A program made the translations under genes and the position numbers. A DNA stretch of 64,000 nt. Source: Mesorhizobium sp. (GTDB taxonomy: Bacteria > Pseudomonadota > Alphaproteobacteria > Rhizobiales > Rhizobiaceae). Below, one piece after another: positions 7,839-16,455 of this stretch (its first letter is position 1; every line of letters begins with the position of its first letter). Location of the stretch: the NCBI RefSeq assembly GCF_016793485.1, contig NZ_JAEULZ010000046.1, positions 62,001-126,000 on the forward strand, written 5' to 3'. Under the pieces are notes generated by a model that was not told the origin of the DNA, ran no database searches, and was given only the letters and a program-made list of their open reading frames with translations.

Positions 7839-8330
7839 ATGCCGGTGGTCCATTCGGCCAGGGACGAGAGGTTCGGGCGCTATCTCGACGAGTTCGAGGT
7901 AGGAGAGGTGTTTAGGCACTGGCCCGGGAAGACCGTCACCGAAGCCGATGACCACCTCTTCTGTCTCCTGACAATGGCTGCAAGTCCGCTGCATATCGAC
8001 CGGCATTTCGCGCAAACCGAAATGCCGCTCGGTCGCAATATCGTGGTCGGTACCTATATTTACTCGCTGCTCCTAGGCATGAGCGTGCCGGACATTTCTG
8101 GCCGCGCGATAGCCAATCTTGGCGTTAGCGATCTGCGCCATGTGGCGCCTCTGTTTCATGGCGATACGCTCTACGGCCAGACGGAGGCGCTGGCTACGCG
8201 TCGCTCAAGGTCCCGCCCGCGGGAGGGCATCCTCACGGTTCGCACTGATGGTTTCAACCAGGACGGTTTGAAGGTCTGTACGTTCACACGCTCGGTTCTT
8301 CTGCCGTTGCGCCCCGAAAAGGATGCATAA
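7839..8330 (+). CDS. MaoC family enoyl-/itaconyl-CoA-type hydratase
   Basis: A 163-residue single hot-dog protein. It begins SARDERFGRYLDEFEVGEVFRHWPG and contains the catalytic PLHIDRHFAQ segment (Asp and His of the hydratase-2 motif) and LFHGDTLYGQ. Overall it resembles the small MaoC hydratases used for mesaconyl-CoA and itaconyl-CoA. It would add water to a 2-enoyl-CoA product of a neighbouring CoA-transferase or ligase. The ATG at 7839 follows the lipoyl gene stop by one base; an earlier in-frame ATG at 7809 would overlap that gene. The stop overlaps the next start as TAATG, so expression is probably coupled. Confidence 0.85.
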   Translation: MPVVHSARDERFGRYLDEFEVGEVFRHWPGKTVTEADDHLFCLLTMAASPLHIDRHFAQTEMPLGRNIVVGTYIYSLLLGMSVPDISGRAIANLGVSDLRHVAPLFHGDTLYGQTEALATRRSRSRPREGILTVRTDGFNQDGLKVCTFTRSVLLPLRPEKDA

Positions 8331-9508
8331 TGGACAATGCCGCTTCGTCTACCGCAGCGACTTCCACTCGGGCAGCATTGGAAGGCATACGGGTCGTCGA
8401 ATTGGCAACGGTCGTGGCCGGGCCTGGCGCCGGCCGCTATCTCGCCGATTTCGGCGCTGAAGTTATCAAGGTCGAAGGGCCGGGTGGCGATCCAACGCGG
8501 CGCATGGGCTGGATCGGTCCAGGCGAAGACGATTCCTATTTCTGGAAACTGGTCAACCGCAACAAGCAAGTCGTTACGCTTGACCTGAAGACGGACGAAG
8601 GAAAGGCGAGCCTTTGGTCGCTGCTTCAGGATGCCGACGTGCTTATCGAGAACATGCGTCCCGGCAAGCTTGAAGCTTTGGGGTTCGGGCCTGATGAACT
8701 GCTGAGGCGCAACCCGAAGATTGTAATCCTCCGCGTCACAGGTTTTGGACAGGACGGTCCCTACGCCATGCATCCGGGATTTGCCACGATCGCGGAGGCC
8801 ATGAGCGGCTTTTCCGGGCTCCTCGGCGAAGCCGGCGGTCCGCCCTTGCTGCCTCCGATCGCGATGACCGATGAAGTGACCGCGCTTGTTGGTGCTTTCG
8901 CGACCCTCACGGCACTTCGTCATGCCGAGCGCACGGGGGAGGGGCAGACGATCGACGTCAACCTGCTGACGTCGATGTTCCAGATCATGGGCCCGCTGCC
9001 TTCCGCGTTCGCGCATATGGGATATTTGCAGCCGCGCCTCGGCGCCGGCATCCCCTACACGGTGCCGCGCGGAACTTATCGATGCGCTGACGGCGTCTGG
9101 GTCGCGATTTCGAGTTCTTCCGATTCGGTGGCCAAGCGCGTATTGGCGCTCATAGGCCTCGGCGAAGACGAACGGTTTTCGAGCTTTCAAGCGCGCAGCC
9201 AAAATCGCGAAGCGCTGGAAACCTATGTGGCCGAGTGGGTTGCCGCGCGGCCCGCGGAAGAGGTTCTGCGGGAATTCCGGCGCGTCGACGCTGCGATAGC
9301 CAAGGTTCTCGACATGAAGGACATTTTTGCGGACGAACATTTTCGAGCCCGCGGAATGATTGCCGAAGTCGATGGTGTCGTCATGCAGGACGTCGTGGCC
9401 CGCATGTCGAAGACGCCGGGACGCCTGCGACATCCCGGACGGAAGTTCGATGCCGATACGAAGGACGTGCTGTCACGCGCACGTGTTCGCGAAGGCTCGA
9501 AGGCCTAG
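8330..9508 (+). CDS. CaiB/BaiF family III CoA-transferase
   Basis: A 392-residue family III CoA-transferase: LEGIRVVELATVVAGPGAGRYLADFGAEVIKVE opens the CoA-binding domain, followed by NRNKQVVTLDLKTDEG, DVLIENMRPG and the C-terminal half with VWVAISSSSD and VLDMKDIFADEHFRARG. It would move CoA onto a carboxylate, probably feeding the adjacent MaoC hydratase. In the segment where many members carry the catalytic Asp (G-F/Y-D), this protein reads GFATIAEAMSG, with Ala near position 152, so the mechanism may differ or the protein may belong to an Asp-less subgroup. It converges with the ligase gene at 9505; the two stop codons share one CTAG. Confidence 0.9.
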   Translation: MDNAASSTAATSTRAALEGIRVVELATVVAGPGAGRYLADFGAEVIKVEGPGGDPTRRMGWIGPGEDDSYFWKLVNRNKQVVTLDLKTDEGKASLWSLLQDADVLIENMRPGKLEALGFGPDELLRRNPKIVILRVTGFGQDGPYAMHPGFATIAEAMSGFSGLLGEAGGPPLLPPIAMTDEVTALVGAFATLTALRHAERTGEGQTIDVNLLTSMFQIMGPLPSAFAHMGYLQPRLGAGIPYTVPRGTYRCADGVWVAISSSSDSVAKRVLALIGLGEDERFSSFQARSQNREALETYVAEWVAARPAEEVLREFRRVDAAIAKVLDMKDIFADEHFRARGMIAEVDGVVMQDVVARMSKTPGRLRHPGRKFDADTKDVLSRARVREGSKA

Positions 9509-11031
9509 ACTGTCGTTGCAGGTTGAGGCGCCAAGTTCCGTCGCAGGAGTTTCCCGTTCGCGGTGCGTGGCAGGCTTGCCAGGAAAAACACCTGCTTGGG
9601 GCATTTGTAGCTGGCCAGATGCGCTTGCGCGAATGCCGTAAGGTCCTCGGCCGAAATCGAAGTACCTTCTCTTCTGACCACATAGGCGGCGATGATGGAC
9701 AGATCCTCGCGCGGAGAATATTCGGCGACCGCGATTTCCGCGACGCCTGGACATGTCGCGAGCGCTTCCTCCACTTCGATTGGAGATACCCTGTAGCCGC
9801 CGGCGTTCATCAGGTCATCGGCGCGGCCATGGTGCCAGACATAACCGTCGGCATCAAAGGAAGCGAGGTCGCCGCCAGCAAACCATTCGCCGCGATAGAC
9901 ACGTCGCTCTTCTTCGGGCCTGCGCCAATAGCCAAGCATGAGGCCGGGATCGTCCCGCCGTATCGCGAGAAGTCCGATTTCGCCCGGAAGAGCGGGACCG
10001 TCCGACCCCGATAGAGGCAGGACGACCATATGCCGGCCCTCTTGCGGCTTGCCTGGACTTCCCGGCCGAATGTCCAGTCCGGCCCGGTTCGAAACAAAGG
10101 TCGAGCATTCACTCATCCCGAATGCCTCGTATATGTCTTTGCCGGTGCGGGCTTTCCAGTTTGCAAGGGTCGCCGGGCTGAGGGCTTCTCCTGCTGCGAG
10201 CGCATGGCGCAGCGTCGACAAATTGTCGTTCGAAAAATCGCAATACTTCAGCATCTGTCTGAAGAGCGAGGGCACGGCCGCGAACAGTGTCGCGCCAACA
10301 GAGTCGATCAGCTTCGGCCACGCCTCGATGTCTTTCGGGCCATTGTAGAGCACTGCTGTCGCACCGCAGGCCCATGGGTCCAAAAGGCCAACGCCGAGCG
10401 TGTAGCTCCAGTTGAATGCGCCAGCGTGCAGCATGATGTCGTCGGCCGTCAGTCCCTGCCAATCACGGTGGATCGCCACGCGGCCAAGCATCGTTCGGTG
10501 TGCGTGCACCACACCTTTGGGACGGGTCGTCGTTCCTGATGTGTAGATCATATAGGCGGGCGAATCGGCGAGGGTCGCTGCATAGTCATGAAGGGGAGAT
10601 GCAGCCTTGATCCGGGCCAGAGCGCGCTGGTCGAGCGACCTGCAACCGTTGGGCCTAGCTATGCTCGACGTTTCGGTTTCGACGATTGCCGCGGCGCCTG
10701 AATCTTCAAGCAGAAAAGCAGTCTCACCGTCAGTCAATTGCGTCGAGACGGGTACCGGTACGATACCTGCCGAAACGGCGCCAAGAAACATGAGCGCGTA
10801 GTCGCTGGTGTTGGGCAGGCGCAGAACGATCCGATCACCAGCCACCAGGCCTTCCGCGAGCAGGCCGGCGGCGACGCTGCGCACGCTCCTGTCGAGTTCG
10901 CCATAGCTGAAGCGTTCGGCAAGGTCGGGCCGCGTCGCATCGCTGATGACGATCAACGCATGTTTTTCCGGCATCGATTCGGCGGACCGACCGACGCAAT
11001 GCCGAGCCAGGTTGAACTGATGCGGAATCAT
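9505..11031 (-). CDS. AMP-dependent acyl-CoA synthetase/ligase
   Basis: A 508-residue adenylate-forming enzyme. Core motifs are YTSGTTTRPKGV (P-loop), EAFGMSECSTF (A5-like), GGDLASFDADGYVWHHGRADD (A7/A8 hinge) and a final LPRTANGKLLRR with the catalytic Lys. It would activate a carboxylic acid to its CoA thioester; the closest general type appears to be the benzoate-CoA/medium-chain group. The ATG at 11031 overlaps the preceding SDR stop as ATGA and is preferred to one at 11052. It is the last gene of a seven-gene minus-strand unit that begins at the TtuC-like gene. This makes CoA thioester formation the probable end point of that unit. Confidence 0.9.
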   Translation of the reverse strand: MIPHQFNLARHCVGRSAESMPEKHALIVISDATRPDLAERFSYGELDRSVRSVAAGLLAEGLVAGDRIVLRLPNTSDYALMFLGAVSAGIVPVPVSTQLTDGETAFLLEDSGAAAIVETETSSIARPNGCRSLDQRALARIKAASPLHDYAATLADSPAYMIYTSGTTTRPKGVVHAHRTMLGRVAIHRDWQGLTADDIMLHAGAFNWSYTLGVGLLDPWACGATAVLYNGPKDIEAWPKLIDSVGATLFAAVPSLFRQMLKYCDFSNDNLSTLRHALAAGEALSPATLANWKARTGKDIYEAFGMSECSTFVSNRAGLDIRPGSPGKPQEGRHMVVLPLSGSDGPALPGEIGLLAIRRDDPGLMLGYWRRPEEERRVYRGEWFAGGDLASFDADGYVWHHGRADDLMNAGGYRVSPIEVEEALATCPGVAEIAVAEYSPREDLSIIAAYVVRREGTSISAEDLTAFAQAHLASYKCPKQVFFLASLPRTANGKLLRRNLAPQPATTV

Positions 11032-11804
11032 GAAGCCGGAGTTTGCAGCCAAGTCGGCGCTTCCGGAATGCCCTGGACGATCCAGCCGCCATCGACCACG
11101 ATGGTCTGCCCGGTCATATAGGTCGATTGATCGCCGGACAGGAAGCAGACTGCATTGGCGATTTCATCGGTGGTCGCCAGTCGTTTCATCGGCACGCGAG
11201 ACACCATCCAGTCTTCCCGCAGCGATCCGTCGGCCAGCCCCTGCTCGATGAATTTTGTTCGTGTGAAGCCGGGGGCCACGGCATTGACGCGAATCCCCGA
11301 TGTGGCGACCTCGAGCGAGAGCGCACGCATCAGCCCGAGTATGCCGGCCTTGGCAGCGCAGTATGGCCCTCTTCCCGGCAAACCGACGAAAGCCGCCGTC
11401 GACGCGATCGCAACGATCGCCCCGCCCTTGCCTTGAGCGACCATGCGGGGAACGACTTCCGAGGCGCACAGGAAGAAGCCGTTCAAATGTGTGGCGACGA
11501 CGGATGTGAAGTCTGCGAAGGAAACCTGTCCGACAAGCCCGACTCGCTGAATGCCGGCATTGCTGACGAGGATATCGACCCGACCGGCTTGGCTGTCGAT
11601 AGCAGAAAATGCTTCCTTCACGCTGCCGGGATCGGTCACGTCTGCCTGCAGATAGGTGATGCCGGCTTGCGGTTCGTCGGGTGGCATCTTGTCCAGTGCG
11701 AAGACCTTGGCGCCATCGGCAACAAGCTTGGTCGCGATCGTATCGCCAATGCCTCGCGCCGCTCCCGTAACCACGGCCACTTTCCCCGTCAGAGACTGCG
11801 CCAT
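11028..11804 (-). CDS. Short-chain dehydrogenase/reductase (SDR)
   Basis: A 258-residue classical SDR with TGAARGIG (cofactor), a short ALDKMP segment where the Asp suggests NAD binding, NAGIQRVG, a catalytic Ser in IASTAAFVG and the Tyr-Lys pair in PYCAAKAG. It resembles 3-oxoacyl-ACP reductase or 3-hydroxybutyrate dehydrogenase-like enzymes that also act on sugars. It sits between a second SDR and the acyl-CoA ligase, whose start it overlaps, so the product may be the acid or hydroxy acid that the ligase activates. The substrate is unknown. Confidence 0.9.
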   Translation of the reverse strand: MAQSLTGKVAVVTGAARGIGDTIATKLVADGAKVFALDKMPPDEPQAGITYLQADVTDPGSVKEAFSAIDSQAGRVDILVSNAGIQRVGLVGQVSFADFTSVVATHLNGFFLCASEVVPRMVAQGKGGAIVAIASTAAFVGLPGRGPYCAAKAGILGLMRALSLEVATSGIRVNAVAPGFTRTKFIEQGLADGSLREDWMVSRVPMKRLATTDEIANAVCFLSGDQSTYMTGQTIVVDGGWIVQGIPEAPTWLQTPAS

Positions 11805-11844
11805 TCTGTAGCTCCTCTACGAACTATTGCCGGCCGGACCCACT

Positions 11845-12609
11845 TCAGTACATCAGCCAGCCGCCACTGACATTGATCGTCGCGCCGGTAATGTAGGAGG
11901 CATTGTCCGAGGCGAGGAAGAGCACAGTCCCGGCGAGATCCGACGGGTCAGCCATATACCCCATGGGGATCTGCGTAATCATGGCCGCAATCGCCGCGTC
12001 ATCCATTCCTGAGCGCATCATGGCGGTATCCGCGGCGCCGGGAGAAACGGTGTTGACGGTGATCTTGTCCTTCGCCAGCGATCGCGCCAGTCCGCGCGAC
12101 ATCGACACGACGCCGCCTTTGCTTGCGGCGTAGGCGACCGACCCTCCGAAGCCTCCGCTCTGCCAGCCCTGCGAGGTGAAGTTGATGATACGGCCGCCAC
12201 CCTGGTCTTTCATTGCGCGTGCCGCAGCCTGAGACAGGAAGAACGACGCCTTAAGATTGACGTCGTGCTGAAAATCCCAATCGGCCTCGGTGACGTCGAA
12301 TACACTTGGCCTGCGGACGAGCACGGCTGCGGTCTGGACAAGGACATCTAGCCGGCCGAATTCCTTGAGCACCCTTTCGACCAGTGCTGCGTGGCCGCTG
12401 ACATCCTTAAGGTCCTGCGCCACGCCCAGATGTGGGCCTCCGGTCAATTCCGCCACGACTGCATTCACACGCTGTTCGTCGAGATCGACGACCGCGACTC
12501 TCGCGCCAGTTGAAGCGAACGCCAGACATACCTCGCGTCCGATCCCGCCGGTCCCTCCCGTGACGATGACGCTCTTTCCCTTGAGCCCGGAGTTGATCTC
12601 GAAAGCCAT
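11845..12609 (-). CDS. Short-chain dehydrogenase/reductase (SDR)
   Basis: A 254-residue classical SDR: TGGTGGIGREV near residue 18, VVDLDEQRV (acidic residue after beta-2), QTAAVLVRR in place of the common NNAG, and SVAYAASKGG with the catalytic Tyr-Lys. The QTAA variant at the NNAG position is slightly unusual. Its start follows the EthD-like gene stop by nine bases, with AGGAAC as ribosome-binding site. It likely works consecutively with the next SDR in the same operon. The substrate is unknown. Confidence 0.9.
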   Translation of the reverse strand: MAFEINSGLKGKSVIVTGGTGGIGREVCLAFASTGARVAVVDLDEQRVNAVVAELTGGPHLGVAQDLKDVSGHAALVERVLKEFGRLDVLVQTAAVLVRRPSVFDVTEADWDFQHDVNLKASFFLSQAAARAMKDQGGGRIINFTSQGWQSGGFGGSVAYAASKGGVVSMSRGLARSLAKDKITVNTVSPGAADTAMMRSGMDDAAIAAMITQIPMGYMADPSDLAGTVLFLASDNASYITGATINVSGGWLMY

Positions 12610-12618
12610 CGGATGTTC

Positions 12619-12948
12619 CTAATCGCGAGGGGGCTGGATCGAGGTCTGTTCAGTCACGAAGCAGGACTGCGCCTCGCGCATGAACTTCTTTCGATCTTCG
12701 ACCAGCATGCTGGCGAACGGTTCGGTGGTAAAAGCGTCAACGGCGGCCTCGATACTGTCGAACCACACCTCGCCGACTCCGTCCCAAGCTGCCTCTTCAG
12801 GATTCCAGCTTTGAACGCGGCCAAAGCGAAGCCCTCTGATACCCGGCAACTGGCGTACGATGTCGGCGTGAGGCCCTGTCCAATGCGCGAAGAACTGCTC
12901 CTTGGTCAGCCCTTCTTTCCTGCGAAGAAAACTGACGCGCTTGATCAT
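12619..12948 (-). CDS. EthD-like small protein
   Basis: A 109-residue dimeric alpha-beta-barrel type protein of the EthD family: MIKRVSFLRRKEGLTKEQFFAHWTGPHADIVRQLPGI is the typical opening, with the conserved FxxxWxxxHA pattern, and GVGEVWFDSIEAAVDAF is the typical second half. EthD is needed for ethyl tert-butyl ether degradation in actinobacteria, but related proteins occur in many catabolic operons as small lyases, isomerases or accessory proteins. The start overlaps the preceding VOC gene stop as ATGA. Its role here is unknown. Confidence 0.85.
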   Translation of the reverse strand: MIKRVSFLRRKEGLTKEQFFAHWTGPHADIVRQLPGIRGLRFGRVQSWNPEEAAWDGVGEVWFDSIEAAVDAFTTEPFASMLVEDRKKFMREAQSCFVTEQTSIQPPRD

Positions 12949-13430
12949 TGGGCGGTCTTTGGCGACTGAATGATTTCGATGGTCACGCCGTCATGCGCCC
13001 GCAGATAGGCCGCGCGTGCTCCGACATTCGGGCCACCATCTATGTCTACTGGCCCGTCCGTCAGCGGACGCGCGCCACACGACACCGCATGCTTCCAGGC
13101 CTTCTCGGCATCCTCGACCTTGAGGCAGAGGTGCACATTGCCCGGATTGGCAGTTACGTCCGTATTGGGAACGCGACCCTCGAGTTGATAGTCGAGCAAT
13201 TCTACGACAACGCCTCCGGGGAGATCGACAAACGCAGCCTTGATCTTCACGCCCGGATAGCCGGTGATCCGGCCGAGATAGGGGCGGTCCAGCACCGTTT
13301 TCCAGCGCGGTGGTTTGTCGAGAAACTTTTCCCAGAAAGCCAGCGCCGCATCGAGACTTGCTACGGTGATACCGACATGGTGCAGATGCTGCATTGAAGA
13401 CGGGCCGTTCTGCGTATTGGCTTCAGTCAT
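12945..13430 (-). CDS. VOC (glyoxalase/epimerase-like) family protein
   Basis: A 161-residue vicinal-oxygen-chelate protein, second of two in the cluster. HLHHVGITVASLDAALAFWEKFL starts the first module, VVVELLDYQ ends it, and GNVHLCLKVEDAEKAW starts the second, with TIEIIQ giving the last acidic ligand. The likely metal set is His, Glu, His, Glu. It shares the GYPGVKIKAAFVDLPGG region with the protein at 3540-4013 and may do a similar step on another intermediate. The start at 13430 is preferred because GAGAGGAAGAT precedes it, though an inner Met at residue 13 is possible. Confidence 0.8.
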   Translation of the reverse strand: MTEANTQNGPSSMQHLHHVGITVASLDAALAFWEKFLDKPPRWKTVLDRPYLGRITGYPGVKIKAAFVDLPGGVVVELLDYQLEGRVPNTDVTANPGNVHLCLKVEDAEKAWKHAVSCGARPLTDGPVDIDGGPNVGARAAYLRAHDGVTIEIIQSPKTAQ

Positions 13431-13439
13431 ATCTTCCTC

Positions 13440-14309
13440 TCAGATATCGAACAGCCTCTCGGCATTGCCAGAAAACATCGCCGTCTGCTCCGCCGTTGAA
13501 AAGCGCGAGATGATCTCCGCATAGGCGTTGATCACGTCAGGGTACGAACTGAACATCCGATCAACCGGCCAGTTCGTGCCGAAGACGATGCGGCTCGTGC
13601 CGAACGCCTCGATGCTTCCGAGGACGTACGGAGCGATGGAGGAGACGGTCCACAGCGGGTCACCCATCCCCAGGCCCGAAATCTTCATCGTCACGTTCTG
13701 CGATTTGGCCATGACATCCATTGCGGACCGCCACGCCTTGAAGCTGGGTTCATCGCGTCCCATCGGGATCGCACAGTGGTCGATGCAGATGTTGGTGTCC
13801 GGAAATGACCGGGCGAGGTCCAGAATGTCGTCGGCGAGTTCGACGCGGGTATCGATGCACGATACGAGATTGCGGGGGCCAAGTTCTGCAAACCCCCGTC
13901 GCCAATCGGCATCCAGCAGATAGCGGCCGTCGCCGAAATTTCGAATGCCGCGAACATTGCGGAACTCAAGGTGGCGGTCGAGGACCGAAGCGGCATCCGG
14001 CCTGGCCAGATGACATTCCGCCACTATGCCGTGCGGGTAGCCGGTTTCGTCTGCGAAAGCCTGCAGCCAGGCCGTTTCCACGACTGGGTCCGGCGTGTTT
14101 ACCGCAGCCTGCACATGGATGGCTTTCGGAACATTGGCAAAGCGGATTTCGGCGATGTAGTCCTTGATGAAATAATGTTGCGACTTCAGCGGGTCGGTGT
14201 CTGGAAGGAAACCATGCACCGCGTCACGCTCCAGCCACCCGTAGCGCAATTCATCGTGTTTCAGATCGTGCAGATGGAAGTGCGTATCGACGAACGCCAG
14301 TTCAGCCAT
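13440..14309 (-). CDS. Amidohydrolase-2 family hydrolase (COG3618, lactonase-like)
   Basis: A 289-residue TIM-barrel hydrolase. FVDTHFHLHD supplies the HxH metal motif, then HVQAAVNTPDPVVETAWLQ, NVRGIRNFG, NICIDHCAIP (barrel His) and FGTNWPVDRMF near the C-terminus with the catalytic Asp region. Relatives include L-fuconolactonase and 2-pyrone-4,6-dicarboxylate lactonase, so opening a lactone is the best guess. It overlaps the TtuC-like gene by eight bases and precedes the VOC gene by nine, within one operon. A sugar-acid lactone would fit the nearby sugar importers and enolase-superfamily dehydratases; this is an inference from context. Confidence 0.85.
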   Translation of the reverse strand: MAELAFVDTHFHLHDLKHDELRYGWLERDAVHGFLPDTDPLKSQHYFIKDYIAEIRFANVPKAIHVQAAVNTPDPVVETAWLQAFADETGYPHGIVAECHLARPDAASVLDRHLEFRNVRGIRNFGDGRYLLDADWRRGFAELGPRNLVSCIDTRVELADDILDLARSFPDTNICIDHCAIPMGRDEPSFKAWRSAMDVMAKSQNVTMKISGLGMGDPLWTVSSIAPYVLGSIEAFGTSRIVFGTNWPVDRMFSSYPDVINAYAEIISRFSTAEQTAMFSGNAERLFDI

Positions 14310-15384
14310 GGCGGCGCGCCTCGATCGGATGCCTAGACACCGCCTCAGCGATCGCTTGCCCTATCGCCGTCGTCGAAGCCGTGCCGCCCATGTCGCGAGT
14401 CAGGTTTTCACCCGACGCGAGCACCCTTTCGATTGCTGCCACAATGGCATCCGCGGCATCCTTCGCGCCGAGGTGTTCCAGCATCATGGCGCCGGACCAA
14501 ATCTGGCCGATAGGATTGGCGATGTTCTTGCCGGCTATGTCCGGCGCTGACCCATGGACGGGCTCAAACATCGACGGGAAGCGCCGCTCCGGATTTATGT
14601 TTCCCGATGGCGCTATTCCGATCGTACCGGTTACGGCCGGACCCAGGTCGGACAAGATGTCTCCAAAGAGATTGCTGGCGACGACGACGTCGAAGCTCGA
14701 TGGGCGATGCACGAAATGCGCCGTCAAAATATCGATATGGTACTGTTCGGTCGCCACGTCTGGATAGGTCTGCGCGATCGCGCGAAAGCGTTCGTCCCAA
14801 TAGGGCAGGGTATGAATGATGCCATTCGATTTCGTCGCGGACGTCAGCTTGCGCTTGCGTTTCCTTGCAAGGTCAAAGGCAAATTTCATGACTCGGTCGC
14901 AGCCGAACCGCGTCATCACCGTATCCTGGATGACCATTTCCTGCTCGGTGCCAGGAAACATCCTTCCGCCGACCTCGGAATATTCTCCTTCGTTGTTCTC
15001 GCGAACGATGTAGAAATCAATTTTTCCGGGATTTGCGAGCGGTGACGAAACACCTTCGAAAAGTCGTACCGGTCTGAGATTTACGTACTGCTGGAAGTTG
15101 CGGCGGATAGGCATCAGAAGCGTCCAAAGCGACTCGACGTCCGACACCGTCGGCCAGCCTATGGCGCCAAGGAAGATCGCGTCGTGCCCCGCGATGCGTT
15201 CCAGTCCGTCCTCGGGCATCATGCGTCCGAAACGTGCGTGATGATCGCAGCCCCAATCCACGCTGTCCCACGTTAGATCCAGGCCGAATACCCGCGCCGC
15301 CGCCTCCACGACCCTAACGCCTTCGGGCACCACTTCCTTGCCGATCCCGTCTCCCTCGATCAGAGCAATCTTCACGGCAGGCAT
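14302..15384 (-). CDS. ttuC: Tartrate dehydrogenase/decarboxylase-like beta-decarboxylating dehydrogenase
   Basis: About 360 residues of the isocitrate/isopropylmalate dehydrogenase fold. Landmarks are IEGDGIGKEVVPEG, the substrate-binding RRNFQQYVNLRPVR, FYIVRENNEGEYSEVGGR, the catalytic LTSATKSNGI Lys region, NLFGDILSDLG with metal Asp residues, and FEPVHGSAPDIAGKNIANP. This layout matches TtuC tartrate dehydrogenases, which oxidise tartrate or malate and can decarboxylate D-malate, using NAD and Mn or Mg. Two in-frame ATGs are six bases apart; the one at 15384 has better spacing from GGAG. It opens the seven-gene minus-strand unit, with an operator-like site just upstream. Confidence 0.85.
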   Translation of the reverse strand: MPAVKIALIEGDGIGKEVVPEGVRVVEAAARVFGLDLTWDSVDWGCDHHARFGRMMPEDGLERIAGHDAIFLGAIGWPTVSDVESLWTLLMPIRRNFQQYVNLRPVRLFEGVSSPLANPGKIDFYIVRENNEGEYSEVGGRMFPGTEQEMVIQDTVMTRFGCDRVMKFAFDLARKRKRKLTSATKSNGIIHTLPYWDERFRAIAQTYPDVATEQYHIDILTAHFVHRPSSFDVVVASNLFGDILSDLGPAVTGTIGIAPSGNINPERRFPSMFEPVHGSAPDIAGKNIANPIGQIWSGAMMLEHLGAKDAADAIVAAIERVLASGENLTRDMGGTASTTAIGQAIAEAVSRHPIEARRHG

Positions 15385-15692
15385 CGTCATTTCTCCGGAC
15401 TTGGGTCGGAATATCAGAAAAATATCGTTTCAATTCATATGCGCGGAAATTCGCCAATGCAAGAGCGACGACCTTTGGCGAACTTCGCACGCCACACTGC
15501 ACGATTATCCTGCAGTTTATGGCGCAAGTCCGTAATTTCATGCTCAAGCCGTGACCCCCAAAAATCGCTTGCCACGTTCAATAACGTTTCAATATAGTTC
15601 GACCTTATGCGGCTGGCAGCCGCTCGGGAGGAATTTGTCGACGGCGCTGAATGCGCTTGTTGGCAACGGCAAAGTAAGAGCCTGGGAGAGCC
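15385..15692. promoter_or_regulatory. Divergent control region with two LacI-type operator-like sites
   Basis: This gene-free stretch of about 300 bases separates the TtuC-like operon (left) from the SDR/SMP-30/importer operon (right). It holds AATATCGTTTCAATT (15421-15435) near the left gene and CAATAACGTTTCAATA (15579-15594) about 100 bases before the right gene. Both carry the CGTTTCAAT half-site found in the other control regions of the cluster. The stretch is more AT-rich than flanking genes. No ORF in it looks coding. Confidence 0.55.
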
Positions 15693-16442
15693 ATGGATTC
15701 GCCAGCGCGGCCCCGTCGTGCGATCGTGACCGGAGCCGGTAGCGGTATCGGCAGGGCTGTTGCGTTGAGGCTTCTGCGCGAGGGCATCGAAGTCCTTGCG
15801 GTCGATATCGATGCAGCGAGACTGGCAGAGCTCGACGGCAAGAATTGTTCGACGATGAGCTGCGATCTTTCGGATCCGGTGGCGCGCAAGAAGTTGGCAG
15901 ACGCGGCGATTGGTGCGGACTACCTCGTAAACTCCCATGGCATCATCTGCATCAAGTCGATCTTCGACGTGACCGTCGAGGATTGGCGCAGGGTCCAGGC
16001 GGTCAATGCCGAGTCGATATTCTTTTTATGCCAACAGATAGGACCGGTCCTTCGTGCGGGCGGTGCCATCGTCAACCTGTCGTCCAGTTCTTCGAAGCTG
16101 GCGACGACGACTGAAGTTGCTGCCTACGCCGCTTCCAAGACGACGATACTCTCGATCACGCGATCCTTCGCGTACGCTCTCGCGAAACGCCCTATTCGTG
16201 TCAACGCGATCTGCCCCGGAATCATTGAAACGCCGATGCAGGCAAGCGTTCTTGCGGAGGTGTCGGCCTTGAGGCAGTCGGACGTCGCATCGATCGAGGC
16301 AGCACGTCATGCGGCGGTGCCGCTCGGGCGCGCTGCGACCGCCGACGAATGCGCCGGCGCGATCTGGTTTCTGCTGTCCGATGAGTCAGCCTACATGACC
16401 GGACAGGCGGTGAACTTCACGGGCGGCTTGGTGAACTGGTGA
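15693..16442 (+). CDS. Short-chain dehydrogenase/reductase (SDR)
   Basis: A 249-residue classical SDR: TGAGSGIGRAV, AVDIDAARL (acidic after beta-2, NAD type), NSHGIICIK at the NNAG position, VNLSSSSSKLATTTEV with the catalytic Ser, AYAASKTTIL with Tyr-Lys, and ICPGIIETPM. It is the first gene of a six-gene plus-strand unit with a lactonase, an enolase-superfamily protein and a sugar importer. A sugar or aldose 1-dehydrogenase role making a lactone for the SMP-30 protein would fit the order; that is inference. Confidence 0.9.
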   Translation: MDSPARPRRAIVTGAGSGIGRAVALRLLREGIEVLAVDIDAARLAELDGKNCSTMSCDLSDPVARKKLADAAIGADYLVNSHGIICIKSIFDVTVEDWRRVQAVNAESIFFLCQQIGPVLRAGGAIVNLSSSSSKLATTTEVAAYAASKTTILSITRSFAYALAKRPIRVNAICPGIIETPMQASVLAEVSALRQSDVASIEAARHAAVPLGRAATADECAGAIWFLLSDESAYMTGQAVNFTGGLVNW

Positions 16443-16455
16443 CGGGAGGAGACGC

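Noticed and set aside
8171-9433. Long minus-strand frame of about 420 codons
   Set aside because: Antisense to the CaiB gene and without domain features.
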